Assembly (NCBI RefSeq): GCF_004912155.1
Contig: NZ_STGX01000027.1
Location: 1 to 41,570 of the forward strand
Direction of reading: 5' to 3'
Origin: Glycomyces paridis
Lineage (GTDB): Bacteria; Actinomycetota; Actinomycetes; Mycobacteriales; Micromonosporaceae
Length of the DNA: 41,570 nucleotides
This document shows positions 1 through 7,608 of this stretch, one piece after another. Position 1 is the first letter of the stretch. Each line of letters opens with the position of its first letter. The notes beneath the pieces are model-generated. The model made no database searches, was not told the origin of the DNA, and saw only the letters and a list, made by a program, of their open reading frames with translations. The translations under genes and the position numbers were made by a program.

Positions 1-1
1 C

Positions 2-1519
2 GAACCCGGCCAGATCCACGCCGTGCTCGGCGAGAACGGCGCGGGCAAGTCGACGCTCATGAACATGCTCTACGGGATCCTGCGGCCGACCAGCGGCGAG
101 ATCCTCATCGACGGGGAGCCGGTCTCCTTCACCGGTCCGGGCGACGCGATCGCCGCCGGGATCGGCATGGTGCACCAGCACTTCAAACTCGTCGGGCCCT
201 TCAGCGTCGCAGACAACGTGCAGCTGGGCCGCGAGCACACCCGCGCCTTGGGGGTGCTCTCGGCCCAGGCCGCGCGCTCGGCCGTCAGCAGGGTCTCCGA
301 GGAGTACGGGCTCCGGCTCGACCCCGACGCGATCTGCGAGGACCTGCCCGTGGGCGTCCAGCAGCGCGTCGAGATCGTCAAGGCCCTCTCGGGCCCCAAG
401 ACCGAACTGCTCATCCTCGACGAGCCCACGGCGGTGCTCACGCCCGCCGAGATCACCGAGCTGCTCCAGATCATGCGCAACCTCGCCGCATCGGGCACCT
501 CGATCCTCTTCATCTCCCACAAGCTCAAAGAGGTCCAGGCCGTCGCCGACACCGTCACGGTGATCCGCCGCGGCAAGGTCGTCGCCGAGCTCGAACCCAC
601 CGCCTCGGAGTCCGAGATGGCCTCGGCCATGGTCGGCCGCGAGGTCTCGCTCCAGGTCGACAAGGCCCCGGCCCAGGCCGGGGAGCCGCGACTCGAACTC
701 GAAGGCCTCACCGTCGTCTCCGACGCGGGCGTCAAGGTCCTCGACGGACTCGACCTCACCGTCCACTCCGGGGAGATCGTCGGCCTCGCGGGCGTCGAAG
801 GCAACGGCCAGACCGAACTCGCCCGCGTCGTCCTCGGCCTCATCAGCCCCGAAGCGGGCCGCGTCGCCATCGACGGCGAGGACGTCCAGGGCCGCAGCCC
901 GGCCCGGCGCATCGCCGACGGCCTCGGCTACATTCCCGAGGACCGCGGCCGCGACGGCCTCATCGCCGAATTCTCCGTGGCCGAGAACATCGTCCTCAAC
1001 CAGTACAGGGACCGCCCCTACGGCAGCGGCGGCGTCGTCAACGCCGGCGCGGTCCGCCGCCGCGCCGTCGACTCCATCGCCGAGTTCGACATCCGCACCC
1101 AGTCGCCCGAGGAGTCCGCCTCCTCCCTGTCCGGCGGCAACCAGCAGAAGGTCATCATCGCCCGCGAGCTCTCCCGGCCCCGCCGGTTCCTCGTCGCGGC
1201 GCAGCCGACCCGCGGCGTCGACGTCGGCGCCACCCAGTTCATCCACTCCCGCCTCGTCGCCGAGCGCGACACCGGGACCGGCGTCCTCCTCATCTCCTCC
1301 GAACTCGACGAGATCTACGCGCTCGCCGACCGCATCGCCGTGATCTACAACGGCCGCATCGTCGGCGAGGTCGACCCCGGCACGCCCCGCGAGGTCATCG
1401 GCCGCCTCATGGTCGGCGCCGACCTCGACGCCGCCCCCCAAGACAGCCCCGAGCCCGCCGCCGATGACGTTGACGGCGCGGACGGCGCCGACGAGCCCGC
1501 CAATGGAGGTGACCGTTGA
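2..1519 (+). CDS. Nucleoside ABC transporter, double ATPase subunit (5' partial)
   Basis: This is the cytoplasmic ATPase of a BmpA/NupO (YufO)-type nucleoside importer. The reading frame is open from base 2, just before the first Walker A motif (GENGAGKST), so the true start lies outside the window. There are two nucleotide-binding domains in one chain. The first has Walker A, a signature-like region PVGVQQRVEIVKAL and Walker B LLILDEPTAVL. The second has GVEGNGQTEL, where the Walker lysine is Gln, LSGGNQQKVIIAREL, and AAQPTRGVDVGA. A degenerate second P-loop is usual in sugar/nucleoside ATPases of this class. The stop TGA overlaps the TTG start of the permease, so the two are translationally coupled. 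The substrate-binding lipoprotein normally precedes this gene and would lie upstream. The salvage genes downstream point to nucleosides as substrate. Confidence 0.93.
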   Translation, partial: EPGQIHAVLGENGAGKSTLMNMLYGILRPTSGEILIDGEPVSFTGPGDAIAAGIGMVHQHFKLVGPFSVADNVQLGREHTRALGVLSAQAARSAVSRVSEEYGLRLDPDAICEDLPVGVQQRVEIVKALSGPKTELLILDEPTAVLTPAEITELLQIMRNLAASGTSILFISHKLKEVQAVADTVTVIRRGKVVAELEPTASESEMASAMVGREVSLQVDKAPAQAGEPRLELEGLTVVSDAGVKVLDGLDLTVHSGEIVGLAGVEGNGQTELARVVLGLISPEAGRVAIDGEDVQGRSPARRIADGLGYIPEDRGRDGLIAEFSVAENIVLNQYRDRPYGSGGVVNAGAVRRRAVDSIAEFDIRTQSPEESASSLSGGNQQKVIIARELSRPRRFLVAAQPTRGVDVGATQFIHSRLVAERDTGTGVLLISSELDEIYALADRIAVIYNGRIVGEVDPGTPREVIGRLMVGADLDAAPQDSPEPAADDVDGADGADEPANGGDR

Positions 1520-2799
1520 GCACGGAGACCCAGGCCCCTGCCCCCGAGCAGCCCGAACCGGCCGAGACCGCCGAGGCGAAGCCCGGCTTCGTCACGACCT
1601 TCGGCCGCTACCTGACCGAGGCGAACTCGGTCATGGTCACCATCTACTCCCTGGTGCTGGCCTTCCTCATCGGAGCGATCCTCCTCATCGTCTCCGACGA
1701 GCACGTGCGCTCGACGTACACGTACTTCTTCGCCCGGCCCCAGGACGCCCTCACGGCCTCCTGGACCCTCGTGCGCGACTCCTACCTGGCGCTCTTCGAA
1801 GGCGCCATCCTCAACTTCAACACCCTCGCGGCCTTCCAGGCCGGGGACGCCGAGTTCGGCAACGTCCTGCGGCCGCTCTCGGAGACCCTCACCTACGCGA
1901 CGCCGCTCATCTTCACCGGCCTCGCCGTCGGCCTGGCGTTCCGCGCGGGCCTGTTCAACATCGGCGCCCAGGGCCAGCTCATCTTCGGCATGATGGGCGC
2001 GCTCATCATCGGCTTCAGCCTCGACCTGCCGATCTGGCTGCACCTGCCGCTGGCGATCATCGCCGGCGCGGCGGCGGGCGGCCTGCTCGGCGCCGTCCCC
2101 GGCGTCCTCAAGGCCACGACGGGCGCGCACGAGGTCATCTCCTCGATCATGCTCAACAACATCGCCGCGCTGTTCCTGGTGTGGGCGCTGGGCACGACGT
2201 TCCTCCACTCCGAGACGAAGACCGACCTCGTCTCCAAGCCCGTGGACGACTCGGCGATCCTGCCGACGCTCCTGTCCTCGCTCAACCCGTCGCTGCGCGT
2301 CAACCTCGCGCTCCTGATCGGGTTCGCCGTCGCCGTCCTGGTGTGGTGGCTGCTGTCGAAGTCCACCTTCGGGTTCCGCATCCGCGCGGTCGGCTTCAAC
2401 GAGCACGCGGCCTCCACCGCGGGCATGCGCATCGGCTCGACCTACACGACGACGATGGCAGCCGCGGGCGCCCTCGCCGGACTCGGCGGCGCGGCCCTCG
2501 CGCTCGGCGTCTCCTCCGGCGGCATCAACGACGGCACCGCCGCCGACTACGGCTTCTCCGGCATCACCGTGGCCCTCCTGGGCCGCGCCAACCCCGGCGG
2601 CATCGTCGCCGCGGCGCTCCTGTTCGGCGCCTTGAAGGCCGGTTCGCTCTCGGCCCAGCCGGACGTCCCGGTCGACATCTCGACACTGCTCCAGGCGACG
2701 ATCGTGCTCTTCATCGCCGCGCCCGCCCTGGTCAAGGCGATCCTCCACCTGCGCACTCCGCGCGGCGGCCTGGTCGCCCTCGAAGCGAAAGGCTGGTGA
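1516..2799 (+). CDS. Nucleoside ABC transporter permease 1 (NupP/YufP-like)
   Basis: Integral-membrane permease of 427 aa from the BPD_transp_2 family, the larger of the two permeases in BmpA-type nucleoside importers. I chose the TTG start at 1516 because it overlaps the ATPase stop codon (TTGA) and follows a strong GGAGGTGA ribosome site at 1505-1512. A cytoplasmic Glu/Pro/Ala-rich tail of about 30 residues precedes the first membrane helix (SLVLAFLIGAILLIV). The family-typical large external loop follows (HVRSTYTYFFARPQDAL), then a bundle of about eight further helices. The GLFNIGAQGQL and AHEVISSIMLNNIA segments are conserved family landmarks. It pairs with the permease that starts at 2805. 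Confidence 0.93.
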   Translation: MSTETQAPAPEQPEPAETAEAKPGFVTTFGRYLTEANSVMVTIYSLVLAFLIGAILLIVSDEHVRSTYTYFFARPQDALTASWTLVRDSYLALFEGAILNFNTLAAFQAGDAEFGNVLRPLSETLTYATPLIFTGLAVGLAFRAGLFNIGAQGQLIFGMMGALIIGFSLDLPIWLHLPLAIIAGAAAGGLLGAVPGVLKATTGAHEVISSIMLNNIAALFLVWALGTTFLHSETKTDLVSKPVDDSAILPTLLSSLNPSLRVNLALLIGFAVAVLVWWLLSKSTFGFRIRAVGFNEHAASTAGMRIGSTYTTTMAAAGALAGLGGAALALGVSSGGINDGTAADYGFSGITVALLGRANPGGIVAAALLFGALKAGSLSAQPDVPVDISTLLQATIVLFIAAPALVKAILHLRTPRGGLVALEAKGW

Positions 2800-2804
2800 G
2801 CCCC

Positions 2805-4073
2805 ATGGCAGTGGACACCGTCGCCGCCCCGGCGCTCGTCGACGACCGGGCCCTCTCCCGCCACCCCAAGGCCGGGATCGTCTACATCGTCCTCGGCGGC
2901 CTGCTGGTCCTGCTCGCGCTCACCAAGCTCGGCGGCCTGACGACCACCGTCGAGATCGACAAGACGCTCTCCGACGCGAGCTGGGCCGCACCCACCTCCA
3001 CAGTGGTCCTCATCCTCGGCCTCGCCGCCGCCGCGCTCGGCGCCTGGATGATCGTCGGCCTGCCGCAGCGCCGGTACAAGATCGCCGGTGCGGCCGCTGT
3101 CGCCGCCACCGTCCTCGCGCTGCTGTTCTGGGCCTACTCCGAGGAGGGCACGGTCTTCCGGGCCGAGTCGATCCTCGCCGGGGCCCTGTTCCTGTCGATG
3201 CCGTACATCTTCGGCGCGCTCTCGGGCGTCGTCTGCGAGCGCTCCGGCGTCATCAACATCGGCATCGAGGGCCAGTTCCTCATGGGCGCCTTCACCGGCG
3301 TCCTCGTCGCCAACATCACCGGCAGCGTCTACGCCGGGATGCTCGGCGCCATGATCGCCGGCTCGCTCTCCACGATGCTGCTCGCGCTCCTGGCGACCAA
3401 GTACCAGGTCAACCAGGTCGTCGTCGGCGTCATCCTCAACCTGCTCGCCCTGGGCTTCACCAGCTTCATGTACGACCAGCTGAAGAAGGCCGACGGCTTC
3501 AACACCGCCTTCTCCGTCCCGACCATCACATGGGGCCCCCTCGCGGACATCCCGGTGCTCGGGCCGGTCCTGTTCCAGCAGAAGATCTTCGTGTACGTCG
3601 GCCTCGTCATGGTCGCCGTCGTCTGGTTCCTGCTCTACCGCACCCGCTGGGGCCTGCGCACCCGCGCGGTCGGCGAGCACCCGGCCGCCGCGGACTCGAT
3701 GGGCGTCAACGTCAACCGCCTCCGCTACTGGAACGTGGTGGCCGCGGGCCTCCTCGCCGGTTTCGGCGGCGCCTGGTTCACCCTCGGGAACTCCCTGGCG
3801 TTCAACAAGAACATGACCGCCGGGCTCGGCTTCGTGGCGCTCGCCGTCATGATCGTGGGCCGCTGGAACCCGCTCGGCGTCCTCGCCGGGGCCCTCATCT
3901 TCGGCTTCACGACGCAGATCGCCCGCGACCTCTCCGCCGCAGGGTCCTCCGTGCCCGGCGAGTTCCTCCAGATGCTCCCGTACGCGGTCACGCTCGTGGT
4001 CGTGGCGGGCCTCATCGGCAAGGCCAAGGCGCCGGCCGCGGACGGCGTGCCGTACAACCCGGGGGACAAGTAG
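2805..4073 (+). CDS. Nucleoside ABC transporter permease 2 (NupQ/YufQ-like)
   Basis: Second BPD_transp_2 permease, 422 aa. I took the ATG at 2805, five bases after the permease 1 stop, giving MAVDTVAAPALVD. The open frame extends further upstream but overlaps permease 1 there. Family landmarks are present: SGVINIGIEGQFLMGAF, KYQVNQVVVGVILNLLALG and WGLRTRAVGEHPAAADSMG. About ten hydrophobic segments are visible, two of them in a longer-than-usual N-terminal region (residues about 25-45 and 70-90). It is cotranscribed with the ATPase and permease 1 and is followed three bases later by cdd, so uptake and deamination are coordinately expressed. Confidence 0.92.
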   Translation: MAVDTVAAPALVDDRALSRHPKAGIVYIVLGGLLVLLALTKLGGLTTTVEIDKTLSDASWAAPTSTVVLILGLAAAALGAWMIVGLPQRRYKIAGAAAVAATVLALLFWAYSEEGTVFRAESILAGALFLSMPYIFGALSGVVCERSGVINIGIEGQFLMGAFTGVLVANITGSVYAGMLGAMIAGSLSTMLLALLATKYQVNQVVVGVILNLLALGFTSFMYDQLKKADGFNTAFSVPTITWGPLADIPVLGPVLFQQKIFVYVGLVMVAVVWFLLYRTRWGLRTRAVGEHPAAADSMGVNVNRLRYWNVVAAGLLAGFGGAWFTLGNSLAFNKNMTAGLGFVALAVMIVGRWNPLGVLAGALIFGFTTQIARDLSAAGSSVPGEFLQMLPYAVTLVVVAGLIGKAKAPAADGVPYNPGDK

Positions 4074-4076
4074 CGC

Positions 4077-4469
4077 ATGGACATCGACTGGGAGCGGCTG
4101 CGTGCCGTCGCGCGCGAGGCGATGCGGCACGCGTACGTGCCGTACTCGAAGTACCCCGTGGGCGTGGCCGGGCTGGTCGAGGACGGGCGGACCGTCTCGG
4201 GCTGCAATGTCGAGAACGCCTCCTACGGGCTCACGCTGTGCGCCGAGTGCGGCATGGTCTCCCAGCTCGCCGCCACCGGCGGCGGACGCCTCGTCGCCAT
4301 CGCCTGCGTCGACGGCGCGGGCGAACCCCTCACCCCCTGCGGCCGCTGCCGCCAGCTCCTGTTCGAGCACGGCGGCCCCGACTGCCTCGTGGACGACCGG
4401 CCCGAACCGACCACCGTGGGCGCCCTGCTCCCCGGCGCGTTCGGGCCGTCGCACCTGGCCCAGGACTGA
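4077..4469 (+). CDS. cdd: Cytidine deaminase
   Basis: Hydrolytic deaminase converting cytidine and deoxycytidine to uridine and deoxyuridine in pyrimidine salvage. The 130-aa length is normal for the small tetrameric form. The zinc site is complete: C55-A-E57, where Glu57 is the proton shuttle, and P87-C88-G-R-C91. The substrate motif NVENASYG precedes it. The ATG start is three bases after the permease stop. It sits between the nucleoside importer and deoA, so imported cytidine would be deaminated and then phosphorolysed. Confidence 0.96.
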   Translation: MDIDWERLRAVAREAMRHAYVPYSKYPVGVAGLVEDGRTVSGCNVENASYGLTLCAECGMVSQLAATGGGRLVAIACVDGAGEPLTPCGRCRQLLFEHGGPDCLVDDRPEPTTVGALLPGAFGPSHLAQD

Positions 4470-4534
4470 ACCGCTCCGACTCGGCGCGATCCGCCGGGCC
4501 GGGGCGCCGCACACCGTCTAGTGAGGGAACACCA

Positions 4535-5812
4535 ATGATCACCGCTGTCGACGTCATCCGCACCAAAAGGGACGGCGGCGAGCTCTCGACCGCCCAGATC
4601 GACTGGGTCATCGACGCCTACACCAACGGCGCCGTCGCCGACGAGCAGATGTCCGCCCTGGCGATGGCGATCTTCCTCAACGGCGCGCTGCCGCGCGAGA
4701 TCGCCGACTGGACGGCCGCGATGATCCGCTCGGGCATCACGCTCGACCTCGCCGCGGTCGGCAAGCCCTGCGTGGACAAGCACTCCACCGGCGGCGTGGG
4801 GGACAAGATCACGCTGCCGCTGGCGCCGCTCGTGGCGGTCTTCGACGTCGCGGTCCCGCAGCTGTCGGGCCGCGGGCTCGGGCACACCGGCGGCACGCTC
4901 GACAAGCTGGAGGCGATCCCGGGCTTCCAGGTCGACATGACCGAGGGCGCGGTCATCGAGCAGCTCAAGGAGATCGGCGCGGTCATCTGCGCGGCCACCG
5001 GGGACCTCGCGCCCGCCGACAAGAAGCTGTACGCGCTGCGCGACATCACCTCCACAGTGGAGTCGATTCCGCTCATCGCCTCCTCGATCATGTGCAAGAA
5101 GATCGCCGAGGGCGCCGACGCGATCGTGCTCGACGTCAAGGTCGGCTCGGGCGCGTTCATGAAGGAGTTCGCCCAGGCGCGCGAGCTCGCCGAGACGATG
5201 GTCCGCCTCGGCGCCGACCACGGCGTGGACACCCGGGCGCTCCTCACCGACATGTCGATCCCCTTGGGCCGCACCGCCGGGAACGCCCTCGAAGTGCGCG
5301 AGTCCGTCGAGGTCCTCGCGGGCGGCGGCCCTTCGGACGTGGTCGAGCTGACCGTGGCCCTCGCCAAGGAGATGCTCGCTGCGGCGGGCCTGCCCGAGGC
5401 CGACCCGGCCGCGGCCCTCAAGGACGGCCGCGCGATGGACGCCTGGCGCCGGATGATCGCCGCCCAGGGCGGCCAGGTCGACGCGCCGCTGCCGATCGCG
5501 CGCGAGTTCGACGAGATCGCCGCCGAGACCGACGGCTTCGTCTCCGAAATGGACGCCTACGCGGGGGGCGTGGCCGCCTGGCGCCTCGGCGCCGGCCGCG
5601 AGCGCCAGGGCCAGCCGGTCCAGGCGGGCGCGGGCGTCGAGATCCTCAAGACCGTGGGCGAACCGGTCCGCGCGGGCGAACCCGTCTTCCGCCTCCACAC
5701 CGACACGCCCGAGCGCTTCGCCGCCGCCAAGGAGAGCCTCGCCGGAAGCTGGAAGATCGGCGCCGAGTCCGCGGCGAGGGGCCCGATCATCCTCGACCGC
5801 GTGACGGCGTAG
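4535..5812 (+). CDS. deoA: Thymidine / pyrimidine-nucleoside phosphorylase
   Basis: Catalyses phosphorolysis of thymidine or uridine-type nucleosides to base plus (deoxy)ribose 1-phosphate. The protein has 425 aa, the usual size. The first ATG (MITAVDVIRTKRDGG) was chosen. It follows GTGAGGGAAC, a usable ribosome site, and matches the family N-terminus. The phosphate/active-site segments KHSTGGVGDK and SGRGLGHTGGTLDK are intact, as are SIMCKKIAEGADAIVLDVKVG and the C-terminal alpha/beta domain. A 65-base gap separates it from cdd. It is the last gene of the salvage operon and converges with the next gene, 19 bases away. Confidence 0.96.
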   Translation: MITAVDVIRTKRDGGELSTAQIDWVIDAYTNGAVADEQMSALAMAIFLNGALPREIADWTAAMIRSGITLDLAAVGKPCVDKHSTGGVGDKITLPLAPLVAVFDVAVPQLSGRGLGHTGGTLDKLEAIPGFQVDMTEGAVIEQLKEIGAVICAATGDLAPADKKLYALRDITSTVESIPLIASSIMCKKIAEGADAIVLDVKVGSGAFMKEFAQARELAETMVRLGADHGVDTRALLTDMSIPLGRTAGNALEVRESVEVLAGGGPSDVVELTVALAKEMLAAAGLPEADPAAALKDGRAMDAWRRMIAAQGGQVDAPLPIAREFDEIAAETDGFVSEMDAYAGGVAAWRLGAGRERQGQPVQAGAGVEILKTVGEPVRAGEPVFRLHTDTPERFAAAKESLAGSWKIGAESAARGPIILDRVTA

Positions 5813-5831
5813 GTCGCCTCGATCCTCCCGG

Positions 5832-6758
5832 CTATTGGAGGCGCCTGCGCCAGTCCAGGTCGGTGACGACGATGCGGGACTTGTTGCTGCCGTCCCACTC
5901 GGTGCGCAGCCCGTGCTCCCCGAGGGTCTTCACGACTTCGGCGCCGATCGCGGCGACGGACTCGTCCGTGTTCGACCGCGAGCCGTACGAGAGGTAGAGG
6001 CTCCCGTCGGGGGCGCGCTCGGTGTCCTGCATGTGGAAGAACACGTACCCGCGGTGGCGCTCCTCGGCGTGGCCCCAGATCTCCGAGGTGCCGCAGTTCT
6101 GGCAGCACGCGAAGTTCTCGCGGGCGATGACGCCGTCGTCGTCGAGCCGGGCGAACGCGTCGGTCAGCAGGTCGCAGTCCGTCTCGCCCCAGCCGGCCTG
6201 CTCGGCGACCCGCTCGCGCCACAGCGGCGAGAGGATCGCGCGAGCCTGCACCGTGGACAGCTGCGGGTCGTGCTCGGACATCTCGTGCATGTTCTCGACC
6301 ATGGCGTCGAAGTCGAGGTAGCCCTCGGCGATGTATCGCGCGGCCCTGTCCGCAGCCCACGCGGCCGTCTCCGGCTCGGTCTCGGGCGGGTCGGTCTGCT
6401 CCCACCATTCCGCCGCCTCCCAGGGCAGGTCGCCCTGCCAGCCGGGCTCGTTCCGCGCCCAGGCGAGGAACAGCGCGGGGGCGCGGTCGGCGGGGACCTC
6501 GGCCTCCATCCAGGTCTCGTCGCCGATGCGGTAGGAGACGGTCAGCGGCTCGACGTCGTCGGAGCGCGCGGCCTGGATCGTGTCGTGCGGCATGTAGGGG
6601 ATGCGCTCGACGACGATGAACTCGGCATCGTCGTAGCCGAGCGCCTCGACGCGCTCGGTGAGCCCGGCCGCGGTGAGGTGCGCGAAGCGGCGGTTCCGGT
6701 TGTCGTAGCCGCGGATCGGCAGCGGCCGCTGCGCGTCGTTCGTGAGGGTGTGCTCCAT
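5832..6758 (-). CDS. DUF6891-like conserved protein
   Basis: A 308-aa soluble protein. Its C-terminal half resembles the actinobacterial DUF6891 family: ARENFACCQNCGTSEIW, GYVFFHMQDTERA and LYLSYGS. The CCQNCG cluster could bind a metal, though that is inference. The N-terminal 120 residues are acidic and tryptophan-rich with no domain I recognise. The ATG at 6758 is supported by a TAGGGT -10 hexamer exactly six bases upstream, which makes the gene a probable leaderless transcript. It converges with deoA and diverges from the TIGR03086 gene. Function unknown. Confidence 0.75.
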   Translation of the reverse strand: MEHTLTNDAQRPLPIRGYDNRNRRFAHLTAAGLTERVEALGYDDAEFIVVERIPYMPHDTIQAARSDDVEPLTVSYRIGDETWMEAEVPADRAPALFLAWARNEPGWQGDLPWEAAEWWEQTDPPETEPETAAWAADRAARYIAEGYLDFDAMVENMHEMSEHDPQLSTVQARAILSPLWRERVAEQAGWGETDCDLLTDAFARLDDDGVIARENFACCQNCGTSEIWGHAEERHRGYVFFHMQDTERAPDGSLYLSYGSRSNTDESVAAIGAEVVKTLGEHGLRTEWDGSNKSRIVVTDLDWRRRLQ

Positions 6759-6764
6759 CCCCGA

Positions 6765-6770
6765 ACCCTA
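6765..6770 (-). promoter_or_regulatory. Leaderless -10 hexamer for the DUF6891-like gene
   Basis: On the minus strand TAGGGT is followed by six bases and then the ATG at 6758. This places the transcription start on or next to the A of the start codon. No Shine-Dalgarno sequence is present, as expected for a leaderless message. Confidence 0.55.
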
Positions 6771-6802
6771 CGACAGCGGGTCCAATCGAACCCCGAGTCT
6801 AA

Positions 6803-6831
6803 TGGAATGGAACGTTCCCTTCTGTTATACT
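6803..6831 (+). promoter_or_regulatory. Promoter with embedded 10-bp palindrome
   Basis: A TATACT -10 box (6826-6831) lies 17 bases from a weak -35-like TGGAAT (6803-6808). The spacer holds the perfect palindrome GGAACGTTCC (6809-6818), a plausible operator position. Transcription would start near 6838 and read into the TIGR03086 gene at 6885. This local A/T-rich patch stands out in GC-rich surroundings. Confidence 0.5.
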
Positions 6832-6884
6832 GGAGTCATCAGGCCACCGGGACTCCGGCGGCCGGCGAACCCGAAGGGGACGAC

Positions 6885-7469
6885 ATGACCACCGAATGGC
6901 AGCTCCTGAACGAAGCCCACGACGCGCTGCGCAAGGCCGTCGCGGGCGTCGGCGCCGACCAGTGGGGCCTCGCCACCCCCTGCGAGCACTGGACCGTCAC
7001 CCAGGTCCTCCAGCACGCCGCCGGCGACCAGCTCGGCTTCGCCGCCGCCATCACCGGCGGCGACGGCCCCGACGAGAACCCCTTCGCCCCCTCCGGGAAC
7101 CTCACCGCCGACCCGTCCGAGCACGCCGAGGCCGCGATCCGGGCCGCCGCCGAAGCCTGGGGCACCGTCGCCCCGGACGCCGCCGAGGTTGCCGTCCCGG
7201 TGCCCCCGAACCTCCTCGACGCCGCCACCGGCGTCGGCGCCTGCGCCCTCGACGCGGCCGTCCACGCCTGGGACATCGCCCGCGCCACCGGCCAGGACCA
7301 GCCCCTCACCGCCTGGGCCGCAGGCGAGCTGCTCCCCGTCGCCGAGCGGATCGTGGAGCCGCTGCGCGCCTACGGCGCCTACGCTCCGGCCCTCGAACCG
7401 CGCCCTGTCGACGACGAGGTCGCCGCCCTCCTGCGCTACCTCGGCCGCGACCCCGAATGGGCCGCTTGA
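6885..7469 (+). CDS. TIGR03086 / mycothiol maleylpyruvate isomerase-like metal-binding protein
   Basis: A 194-aa DinB-fold protein. The segment TPCEHWTVTQVLQHAAGDQLGF near residues 32-53 and the later CALDAAVHAWDIARATGQD match the TIGR03086 branch of the mycothiol-dependent maleylpyruvate isomerase superfamily. His48 and the HAWD histidine are candidate metal ligands. I chose the ATG at 6885 because it follows GAAGGGGA (6873-6880) and lies downstream of a clear promoter near 6826. A longer in-frame start at 6807 would overlap that promoter. The reaction is not deducible. Family members are typically mycothiol-linked or uncharacterised. Confidence 0.85.
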   Translation: MTTEWQLLNEAHDALRKAVAGVGADQWGLATPCEHWTVTQVLQHAAGDQLGFAAAITGGDGPDENPFAPSGNLTADPSEHAEAAIRAAAEAWGTVAPDAAEVAVPVPPNLLDAATGVGACALDAAVHAWDIARATGQDQPLTAWAAGELLPVAERIVEPLRAYGAYAPALEPRPVDDEVAALLRYLGRDPEWAA

Positions 7470-7608
7470 CGACTCGGCCGCGAGTTTCCATTCACGACGT
7501 TCGGGCGCGGCGGGAGCCTCCCTCCCGCCGCCCGACTCGCCACGGTTGCATACCCTGGAGCGCGCCGAGCGACGGCCTCGGCTTGCACCCCTTGGACCCG
7601 GAGCGGAC

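Noticed and set aside
1345..4514. Long antisense ORFs across the nucleoside transporter genes
   Set aside because: They are Arg/Gly/Glu-rich shadow translations caused by GC bias, opposite well-supported genes.
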